5,867 nt of DNA, from positions 1 through 5,867 of the forward strand of contig CALHBW010000175.1 of assembly GCA_937930625.1 (NCBI GenBank), read 5' to 3'. The position numbers and the translations under genes were made by a program. This DNA comes from an uncultured Saprospiraceae bacterium. GTDB lineage: Bacteria > Bacteroidota > Bacteroidia > Chitinophagales > Saprospiraceae. Shown here piece by piece: positions 1 to 4,503 of this stretch. Position 1 is the first letter of the stretch; every line of letters begins with the position of its first letter. A model generated the notes under the pieces. It saw only the letters and a list, made by a program, of their open reading frames with translations. It made no database searches and was not told where the DNA came from.

Positions 1-141
1 CTCATCCGCTTTGTCAAAAAAATGAATAAATTGCCTTATAACAACCAACAAGCCACCCAAAAACTCCAAAAAAAGATAGAAGAATCCGCAGCCGTAGCCG
101 ATAAAAAATGGTTGTTGGAAAAAATTGAAGTATATTTGTAA
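1..141 (+). CDS. C-terminal end of an unidentified protein (5' end outside window)
   Basis: A reading frame open from base 1 ends at TAA 139-141 and gives 46 residues. The tail is lysine- and glutamine-rich, likely helical, and ends in ADKKWLLEKIEVYL. There is an internal ATG (codon 8, base 22), but the frame is open to the window edge, so this is most likely the end of a longer gene. No domain can be recognised in so short a piece. The G+C and codon use resemble the envelope genes that follow rather than the AT-rich genes at the right end. No hairpin terminator is visible after the stop. Confidence 0.6.
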   Translation, partial: LIRFVKKMNKLPYNNQQATQKLQKKIEESAAVADKKWLLEKIEVYL

Positions 142-236
142 TACCAACTATTCCCTATTTTACTCAAACACCTCAGCTTTCTACAATTCCCAAAAAATGT
201 CTTTAAAGTGGAATCTAATACTACAATTAATTTCCA

Positions 237-244
237 TATCTTTG
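237..244 (+). promoter_or_regulatory. Bacteroidota-type -7 promoter box
   Basis: The octamer TATCTTTG fits the Bacteroidota -7 consensus TAnnTTTG at every fixed position. It lies 50 nt before the ATG at 295, so transcription would start near 250 and leave an A-rich leader of about 44 nt, typical of genes in this phylum that lack a Shine-Dalgarno sequence. No clear -33 TTG motif is present at the usual spacing, so strength cannot be judged. It would drive the secreted-protein gene and possibly the lipoprotein gene after it. Confidence 0.5.
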
Positions 245-294
245 CATTACGATACCAAACAAAATGCATTTTTTAACAACAAAATTAATTAGCA

Positions 295-885
295 ATGAAA
301 AACATTCTGATTATGACTGGACTAGTAATGTTCCTGTTTTCAACCACCCAATTATCAGCCCAAAGAGAAATTTTAGACACACCTCCAGTATTTATTACAC
401 TTGGCACAGGCATCAATCACACCGGACTTTTGAGTATTGGTGTCGAAGTACCTGTACACGAAAACATCGCTGTTTTTGGAGATGCCGGAGTTGGTGGCTG
501 GGGTTTGAAACTCGGTGCAGGTGTGGGATATTTCCCCAAATCTGTACGAAAAGGACCGGGACTCAATCTGGCTTACTATACTGCTAGCGGTAGCGGCGGC
601 GAGCCACTTGCACAGTTTGAAGACGGTAGTAATTCATACGAATTTATAATGAGTAGAGTCGGTACATTGAATTTTACCTATTCACAAAATTGGCATTTGG
701 GCAGACGCGGTAAATTTTCACTCGTCGCAGGTTATGCCGTTGCAGCCGGAAATAAAGACACCAGTTACGTAGATGCTTTGGGTCAAGAAATCAATGACGT
801 AGCCAGAACATTTATGGGAGTCATCCATCCGGATGGACTGATAATAGGTATTAAGTTTCTCTTTGGTGTAGGAGGAAGAGGGTAA
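295..885 (+). CDS. Secreted, probably outer-membrane beta-barrel protein
   Basis: The product has 196 residues. Residues 1-22 form a signal peptide: Lys2, a hydrophobic core (about 4-16), and a likely signal peptidase I site after LSA22, before Gln23. The mature part (about 174 residues) is glycine-rich with alternating polar and hydrophobic stretches that would suit beta strands, for example around residues 58-80 and 120-150, and it ends in a strand-like stretch (IGIKFLFG) plus a short glycine tail. This suggests a small outer-membrane barrel or similar secreted beta protein. No enzyme motif is seen, and the specific family and ligand are unknown. The ATG at 295 is chosen because the signal peptide begins there and it lies about 50 nt after a good -7 box. 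The lipoprotein gene follows after 48 nt on the same strand, so the two may be co-transcribed. Confidence 0.8.
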   Translation: MKNILIMTGLVMFLFSTTQLSAQREILDTPPVFITLGTGINHTGLLSIGVEVPVHENIAVFGDAGVGGWGLKLGAGVGYFPKSVRKGPGLNLAYYTASGSGGEPLAQFEDGSNSYEFIMSRVGTLNFTYSQNWHLGRRGKFSLVAGYAVAAGNKDTSYVDALGQEINDVARTFMGVIHPDGLIIGIKFLFGVGGRG

Positions 886-896
886 AAATTATTAAG

Positions 897-979
897 GATG
901 AATGATGAATTTTAAGCAAAAAAAATATTTATTATGAGAAAAATAATAAATTCGAGTATGCTTATTATTCATCGTTCAT
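897..979 (+). repeat. Low-complexity inverted repeat around the lipoprotein start
   Basis: The 13-mer at 898-910 (ATGAATGATGAAT) is complementary to 967-979 (ATTCATCGTTCAT) at 12 of 13 positions, and the odd position is a T·G wobble. The first arm is in the gap after the secreted-protein gene. The second arm is inside the signal-peptide codons of the lipoprotein. In RNA the helix would enclose the ATG at 934. The second arm continues as a direct repeat: the 9-mer TTCATCGTT occurs at 968-976 and again at 985-993. The pattern resembles GAATGATGAAT-type simple repeats in Bacteroidota intergenic DNA (recollection, not checked). Confidence 0.5.
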
Positions 980-1554
980 TGTTGTTCATCGTTGTTTTAT
1001 TATTACTCATCATTTCTTGCAATAATAAACCTCAATCCTCTCCACCCATTTCCGGCGAATACGGCGACCACCTCATCCTCGCTTATAATGAATCTACCAA
1101 AGAAATTTCCGGCATTTACCAATCACAAATTAATACGGAAAACGAAGCGCAGGATAGTTGTTATTTCTATTTTGTAGGAAAATTTGCAGGAGAAAAAACG
1201 AATATTATCAGTTGGCGTATCGGACATCGTTTGGAGGAAATTTTCGGGGTGATGACCATACGAGATTCACTTTCTTTTGATTTATCATTCGAAAAAAAAC
1301 ATATAAATTGTACAGAAAAACAAGGGTTTAGCGATATTTATCATTTAAATAAAAAAACAAATTGGCGGTATATTCGCACGATAAAAGCGGATTTTGCGGG
1401 TTTATACATACAAGCAAATAATTTAATGCCTTCTATAGATTCCGTTTGGCAAAAAGGCACGATAATCAAAGTAACCGATAAAAAAATAGACTGGGTAAAA
1501 ACATCAGAAGGTTGGTGGATACGCGAGCAGGATGTGATACGTTTTCCCGGCTAA
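934..1554 (+). CDS. Lipoprotein of unknown function
   Basis: The product has 206 residues. Residues 1-28 form a lipoprotein signal: Arg2 and Lys3, a very hydrophobic core (about 16-27), and a lipobox LIIS-C with the lipidated cysteine at 29. NNKPQSSPP follows as a flexible linker without Asp at +2. The mature protein is probably on the periplasmic side of a membrane or on the cell surface. The body has mixed beta-type sequence; its last 50 residues (GLYIQANNL...GTIIKV...WWIREQDVIRF) loosely resemble a bacterial SH3-like fold, which is inference only. The start at 934 gives a positively charged n-region; an alternative ATG at 958 would leave a signal without the RK pair. It lies 48 nt after the secreted-protein gene with no promoter between. 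A strong hairpin (1559-1611) follows the stop. Confidence 0.75.
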   Translation: MRKIINSSMLIIHRSLLFIVVLLLLIISCNNKPQSSPPISGEYGDHLILAYNESTKEISGIYQSQINTENEAQDSCYFYFVGKFAGEKTNIISWRIGHRLEEIFGVMTIRDSLSFDLSFEKKHINCTEKQGFSDIYHLNKKTNWRYIRTIKADFAGLYIQANNLMPSIDSVWQKGTIIKVTDKKIDWVKTSEGWWIREQDVIRFPG

Positions 1555-1558
1555 AGTA

Positions 1559-1611
1559 AAACGATTTTGCAAATCGTCACGTCTGCAAAGAAACGATTTG
1601 CAAAATCGTTT
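1559..1611. terminator. Perfect 19-bp inverted repeat between convergent genes, likely bidirectional terminator
   Basis: Bases 1559-1577 and 1593-1611 are perfect reverse complements (19 bp) with a 15-nt loop. The repeat fills the 62-nt gap between the lipoprotein stop (1554) and the MFS stop (1617), where a terminator for both strands is expected. The stem is AT-rich and lacks a long T run, so it is not a textbook intrinsic terminator. Each arm is itself a small palindrome: ACGATTT and AAATCGT around TGC (1561-1577) and again around GCA (1593-1609). The element can therefore also be read as two copies of a 17-nt palindrome in opposite orientation. Confidence 0.7.
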
Positions 1612-1616
1612 CAAGT

Positions 1617-2870
1617 TCAAAACTTCCGATAATACCGCAGCATCACGCCCACCGTAAGTGCCAAAAAGACCGACAATATCCCGAAGGCATAGACCACATG
1701 ATTGTCTTGATGAAAAAACGCCATGGCAAACATGCCGATAAACAACAATCGAAATAAAATATTCGTAATAAAAAAGATACTTCCCGCCCTGCCGTAAAAC
1801 TGATTTGGCACTCGCTCAAAAAGGTAATTGATACGCATAATACGTGTACCTGCATTGGTGATTCCCAAGAGCAAAAACATCGCATACAAAATCGCCAGGC
1901 TCTTACTCACCGCCAATACCGCAAACAAACCCGCCGTTAAAAAAGTCATCAAAATCACCGCCGCCACCGTACTCATAGATTTGAAAATACGCCGTATTGC
2001 TATGCCCGCAAACACTGCCCCAAGCGCGTAACAAATCTCCGCCGAAGCAAAAACATCGCCGCTTTCGTGGAGGTGATTATCCACATAAATAGCTGCGAGA
2101 TAAAAGGTCGTCACCAGTACCGTCACAAAGATGGAAAACGAGGTCACTCCGAAAAGTAAAATGTAAGGATTCGATTTGAGATACTGCCACCCCGTTTTGA
2201 ATCGCTCAATGACAGAACCTCGCTCAATCACCCGTTCTTTCAACGAAACATAATTTATCGCTATCACAAAGAAAAAACCAATCAAATAGGTGATAGCATC
2301 TAGCGCAAAAATCTCATGCAATGCCCAAGCCTCAAACGCAAAAGGCAGTTGGAATGTCGTGCCGATGAGTTCGAGTGTACCATCGGGAACGCCTTCGAGC
2401 AGTATCGCCGCAGCCGCCCCTGCGAGTACGCTGGTGAGTTGCCCCTGAATCTCGATGTAGGATGCCACTTTTCCATAAAAATCCGGCTCGGTAATCTCTT
2501 GTACAAAAGCATACAAATTGGGATAATGCACATTATAATTGAAAAAAGTCATCGCAAAGACTACCGCCACCCAATACCAGGGCAAGCCCCCCAACTGATA
2601 ACCCATCGCCGCTACGCCCGACATCAGGAAAAAACTCACTATCGTCAGCACCATAAAAATGTGTTTGCGATTATACCTATCCACAAAAGTTCCACTTAAA
2701 GGTCCCCACACCAGCGAAATCAATGTCACCACCAAATATACCATAGCATAGGTACTCGCCTTGCCCGACTGCGTAAAGTACCACGGAATCGCAATCATAC
2801 TAATTCCCTGCGATACCCCTGAAATTGAGTTGGCGATAAACAATAATATTATGGCAGAAAGGTTTTTCAT
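1617..2870 (-). CDS. MFS transporter, DHA3-type drug/efflux family
   Basis: The product has 417 residues, the usual length of a 12-helix major facilitator. Helix 1 spans about residues 5-28 and helix 2 about 41-63. They lead into motif A at 56-69 (GPLSGTFVDRYNRK), the conserved helix 2-3 cytoplasmic loop. FALDAITYLIG near 188-198 matches the FxxDAxxFL segment typical of DHA3 and MFS_3 exporters. The central cytoplasmic loop (about 208-236) contains the common GWQYLKSNP stretch before helix 7. These point to a proton-coupled exporter in the inner membrane; the substrate cannot be told, and members export macrolides, siderophores or other small molecules. A 20-30 residue hydrophilic stretch lies between helices 5 and 6. 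The gene stands alone on the minus strand, convergent with the lipoprotein gene. No Shine-Dalgarno or convincing promoter precedes its ATG. Confidence 0.9.
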   Translation of the reverse strand: MKNLSAIILLFIANSISGVSQGISMIAIPWYFTQSGKASTYAMVYLVVTLISLVWGPLSGTFVDRYNRKHIFMVLTIVSFFLMSGVAAMGYQLGGLPWYWVAVVFAMTFFNYNVHYPNLYAFVQEITEPDFYGKVASYIEIQGQLTSVLAGAAAAILLEGVPDGTLELIGTTFQLPFAFEAWALHEIFALDAITYLIGFFFVIAINYVSLKERVIERGSVIERFKTGWQYLKSNPYILLFGVTSFSIFVTVLVTTFYLAAIYVDNHLHESGDVFASAEICYALGAVFAGIAIRRIFKSMSTVAAVILMTFLTAGLFAVLAVSKSLAILYAMFLLLGITNAGTRIMRINYLFERVPNQFYGRAGSIFFITNILFRLLFIGMFAMAFFHQDNHVVYAFGILSVFLALTVGVMLRYYRKF

Positions 2871-2871
2871 T

Positions 2872-2887
2872 TAAACATGCTCTTAAT
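2872..2887. repeat. 16-nt inverted-repeat arm ahead of the MFS gene
   Basis: These bases lie directly upstream of the MFS ATG, on its leader. Bases 2872-2885 (TAAACATGCTCTTA) are the exact reverse complement of 3871-3884, just after the EEP gene; over 16 nt (2872-2887 against 3869-3884) the match is 15 of 16. The pair encloses the octamer repeat, the first 48-nt element and the EEP gene. Whether it marks an inversion, a mobile-element end or chance is open. Confidence 0.4.
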
Positions 2888-2895
2888 GTAACTGA

Positions 2896-2923
2896 ACTTT
2901 GGACATTGGGAAATTCGGTAAAA
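2896..2923 (+). repeat. Period-8 repeat, left copy (three units)
   Basis: After ACTTTGGACATT (2896-2907) the sequence runs in 8-nt units: TGGACATT, GGGAAATT, CGGTAAAA (2900-2923). The same 12-nt head followed by related octamers recurs in the same orientation at 5575-5618. The two copies lie at the two ends of the AT-rich accessory segment. Degenerate GGTAATTA-type repeats are, as I recall, common between Bacteroidota genes. Confidence 0.55.
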
Positions 2924-3010
2924 CACTCATAATCAATAAATGTATTATTTGTGTTTTATTTCAAATTAATTTTATTGCAATTTTTATTCTACTGATAAAT
3001 AACAAATTAT

Positions 3011-3058
3011 GCCTTCGGTTTCACTTTAGCTACCGGAGGTTTCGTTCAACAATGTGTA
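3011..3058 (+). repeat. 48-nt structured element, copy 1
   Basis: This matches 4443-4490 at 42 of 48 positions without gaps. Bases 3012-3018 (CCTTCGG) pair with 3033-3039 (CCGGAGG) through one T·G wobble, closing a 14-nt loop with the conserved core TTCACTTTAGCTA. Four of the six differences between copies fall in the stem or next to it, and the three stem changes keep pairing: a T·G pair here is C-G in copy 2, and two G-C pairs here are G·T in copy 2. It lies 72 nt before the EEP start and runs into a second hairpin (3054-3098). Confidence 0.7.
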
Positions 3059-3098
3059 TATGTTCATTGCGAGCAAAAGCTCACAACGCCACATACAC
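3054..3098 (+). other. Long imperfect hairpin upstream of the EEP gene
   Basis: Outer stem 3054-3062 (GTGTATATG) pairs with 3090-3098 (CACATACAC) at 8 of 9 positions. Inner stem 3067-3074 (TTGCGAGC) pairs with 3079-3086 (GCTCACAA) at 7 of 8 positions around an AAAA loop. The fold begins inside the last bases of the 48-nt element and ends 32 nt before the TTG start of the EEP gene. Imperfect stems with bulged bases suit a folded RNA leader or a single-strand DNA recombination site. It has no counterpart after copy 2. Confidence 0.55.
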
Positions 3099-3104
3099 GA
3101 GCCC

Positions 3105-3117
3105 CTTAGGCACAAGC
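3105..3117 (+). repeat. Inverted-repeat arm before the EEP gene
   Basis: CTTAGGCACAAGC (3105-3117) is the reverse complement of 3859-3871 at 11 of 13 positions, with the core TTAGGCAC against GTGCCTAA exact. The arms sit 13 nt before the EEP start and 5 nt after its stop, so they frame that single gene closely. The core resembles the simple sites of integron cassettes (GTTRRRY and RYYYAAC), but the key GTT is CTT here. Confidence 0.45.
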
Positions 3118-3120
3118 AAA

Positions 3121-3133
3121 AAGGAAAAAATTG
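3121..3133 (+). promoter_or_regulatory. Ribosome binding site and TTG start of the EEP gene
   Basis: AAGGA (3121-3125) lies 5 nt before TTG (3131-3133). This is the only convincing Shine-Dalgarno in the window. It decides the start: the frame has a TAG at 3107-3109 with no ATG after it, and the first in-frame ATG (3164) would remove the catalytic Asn9 of the EEP domain. Confidence 0.6.
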
Positions 3134-3853
3134 GGAATCAAAATAATTTCGTGGAATTGCAATATGGCTTTTAGAAAAAAGTTTGAAAAGGTCGCCGAAT
3201 TAAATCCCGATTTATTGGTCATCCAAGAATGTGAAAACGATTCTAAATTGAAAAAGCATTTAGAGTCAATGAATTACAATCAATTAATATGGTATGGAAA
3301 TAATCCACATAAAGGAGTTGCAATTCTAAGTTTCAACTCTCTTGAAATAGAAATCAATCAAAATCACAATCCCGAATTCGAATACATAATTCCAATCAAA
3401 TTAAAGGTAAATAGGAAAAAGATAAATCTCTTTTGTATTTGGGCAATGCCTCACAAAACACAAAGGGTTAGAAGATACATTGGACAAATCTGGGGAGCAG
3501 TAAATTATTATGAAAAGATTTTAAATAAAGATTCAATTCTTATTGGTGATTTCAACAGCAATGCAATATGGGATAAAAAGAAAAGAATTGGGAATCATAC
3601 TGATGTCGTCAATTTTCTAAATCAAAAAGATATTCAAAGCATTTATCATCAGAAATTTGGAATAAATCATGGAGAAGAAAAACAGCCAACATTATTCCTT
3701 CTAAAAAAAGAAGATAAACCTTATCACATAGATTACTGCTTTGCATCTAAAAACCTATTTTCCAATAAAACAACTTTTGAAATTGGTAAATATGAAAATT
3801 GGATTAAATTAAGTGACCATATGCCGATAATAATTAATAACTTGAAAATATAA
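3131..3853 (+). CDS. Endonuclease/exonuclease/phosphatase (EEP) superfamily hydrolase
   Basis: The product has 240 residues and is a single EEP domain with no signal peptide or extra domain. The metal-dependent phosphodiesterase motifs are all present and in order: SWNCN with Asn9, VIQECE with the metal-binding Glu33, IGDFNSN with Asp140 and Asn142, HIDYCF with Asp201, and SDHMPI with Asp229 and His230. It should therefore be an active cytoplasmic phosphodiesterase or nuclease. The DNA-repair enzyme XthA is longer and has different inter-motif sequence, so I read this as a stand-alone accessory member with unknown substrate. The TTG start is fixed by an AAGGA and an upstream in-frame stop. 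The gene is AT-rich, framed by short inverted repeats, and follows a structured leader. The next gene is 88 nt away, so an operon is uncertain. Confidence 0.88.
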   Translation: MGIKIISWNCNMAFRKKFEKVAELNPDLLVIQECENDSKLKKHLESMNYNQLIWYGNNPHKGVAILSFNSLEIEINQNHNPEFEYIIPIKLKVNRKKINLFCIWAMPHKTQRVRRYIGQIWGAVNYYEKILNKDSILIGDFNSNAIWDKKKRIGNHTDVVNFLNQKDIQSIYHQKFGINHGEEKQPTLFLLKKEDKPYHIDYCFASKNLFSNKTTFEIGKYENWIKLSDHMPIIINNLKI

Positions 3854-3858
3854 AAAAA

Positions 3859-3884
3859 GCCTGTGCCTAATAAGAGCATGTTTA
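3859..3884 (+). repeat. Composite inverted-repeat arm after the EEP gene
   Basis: Bases 3859-3871 are the partner (11 of 13) of 3105-3117, and bases 3869-3884 are the partner (15 of 16) of 2872-2887. Two independent inverted matches to the left side of the EEP gene thus abut or overlap here, 5 nt after its stop. The remaining gap to the next gene (3885-3941) is A-rich with no promoter or terminator that I can support. Confidence 0.45.
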
Positions 3885-3941
3885 GCCAGACCGTTCACTG
3901 TCATTAGAAAAAGTAAAAGTAATACATGAAAAAAGAAAAAA

Positions 3942-4352
3942 ATGAATCGAATAATCAAAGAATTGAAAAGAGACCCGTTGCAATTAATTAGTTATATAAA
4001 AACTGATAGAATTGAAAAATGGTATTTAATTCCTTTCGATTATTGGGTAATGAATCATTGGGGGCAATATGGAATAAAGTGGGATTTGCCAGATGAAGAA
4101 CAAGCTGATAAATTTTTAGGAATAGTCTCTAAATTCGAAGTTGACTTAGAAGAATTAAATGAAGCGAAAGAAATTAATAAGGAAAATTTGATTTCGAAAA
4201 CGCTATTAGAACCGAAAGTCTATGCTGATTTTAAAGAAAAAACCTTTTTCTCTTTTTTTGGTGAATATGCTTTAGAAGATTCGATACTAAATTCATGGAA
4301 AGGAAAGTATTTCGATTTTAGAGAACTTATTCCAAAAGAAAATAATTATTGA
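3942..4352 (+). CDS. Hypothetical protein, 136 residues, not recognised
   Basis: The product has 136 residues and appears soluble: no signal peptide or membrane segment. It is mildly acidic (about 26 Asp/Glu against 20 Lys/Arg). The N-terminal 25 residues are basic (KELKRDPLQLISYIKTDR). An aromatic-rich patch follows (WYLIPFDYWVMNHWGQYGIKWDLP, about 27-50), then a charged, probably helical stretch (51-80) and a Phe-rich part (FKEKTFFSFFGEYALED). No catalytic motif is seen. Size and aromatic/acidic character would suit an immunity-type or other small accessory protein, but that is only a guess. The ATG at 3942 is the first in frame after a stop at 3927-3929; an overlapping ATG at 3926 is out of frame and soon stops. 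A terminator-like hairpin lies 60 nt downstream, which argues for a separate transcript from the ATP-grasp gene. Confidence 0.65.
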   Translation: MNRIIKELKRDPLQLISYIKTDRIEKWYLIPFDYWVMNHWGQYGIKWDLPDEEQADKFLGIVSKFEVDLEELNEAKEINKENLISKTLLEPKVYADFKEKTFFSFFGEYALEDSILNSWKGKYFDFRELIPKENNY

Positions 4353-4372
4353 AAAAATAAACACGAACGCCC

Positions 4373-4392
4373 GATAAATAAGCCTTCATGCC
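4373..4392 (+). repeat. Short repeat shared with 2994-3013
   Basis: GATAAATAA followed by 11 less conserved bases ending ATGCC matches 2994-3013 at 15 of 20 positions. In the first copy it runs directly into the 48-nt element at 3011. Here about 50 nt with a terminator-like hairpin intervene before the element at 4443. It may be the left edge of the same intergenic element, with an insertion in this copy. Confidence 0.3.
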
Positions 4393-4412
4393 GCACACCG
4401 TACCAAGCACTC

Positions 4413-4433
4413 AAGCCTATATGAGGGCTTTTT
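4413..4433 (+). terminator. Intrinsic terminator after the 136-residue ORF
   Basis: AAGCC (4413-4417) pairs with GGCTT (4426-4430), extendable by a T·G pair, around a short loop, and is followed directly by T4431-4433. It lies 60 nt after the stop at 4350-4352. The stem is short, so strength is probably modest. Confidence 0.5.
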
Positions 4434-4442
4434 ATAAAATAC

Positions 4443-4490
4443 GCCTCCGGCTTCACTTTAGCTATTGGAGGTTTCGGTCAACAAAGTGTA
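4443..4490 (+). repeat. 48-nt structured element, copy 2
   Basis: This is 42/48 identical to 3011-3058. Stem 4444-4450 (CCTCCGG) pairs with 4465-4471 (TTGGAGG) using two G·T wobbles around the same 14-nt loop. It ends 13 nt before the ATG of the ATP-grasp gene, so it would form most of that gene's leader if transcription starts upstream, for example in the AT-rich stretch after the terminator at 4433. The second hairpin seen after copy 1 is missing. Confidence 0.7.
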
Positions 4491-4503
4491 GAAACAAAAC
4501 GAA

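Noticed and set aside
36..269. Minus-strand open frame of 77 codons
   Set aside because: It overlaps the C-terminal coding fragment and the promoter region, has Trp/Phe/Ser-rich composition typical of antisense translation, and no recognisable family.
2316..2699. Plus-strand open frame of 127 codons inside the MFS gene
   Set aside because: It lies entirely antisense to the MFS gene, which has clear helices and motif A; the sequence is rich in Arg, His and Gln without a family resemblance.
2899..3174. Open frame starting at TTG 2899 ahead of and overlapping the EEP gene
   Set aside because: It begins inside the period-8 repeat, runs through both hairpins, encodes low-complexity Ile/Phe-rich sequence, and overlaps the well-supported EEP start in another frame.
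3131..3853. Assignment of the EEP gene as xthA (exonuclease III)
   Set aside because: The shared residues define the superfamily only; the length, inter-motif sequence and context do not fit the repair enzyme.
3926..3991. Short ORF (ATG 3926, 21 codons) overlapping the start of the 136-residue ORF
   Set aside because: Its Lys/Glu/Asn-rich product is what A-rich leader DNA gives by chance, and there is no ribosome binding site.
3011..4490. CRISPR array
   Set aside because: There are only two copies, 1.4 kb apart, with genes between them; there are no regularly spaced repeats and no cas genes.
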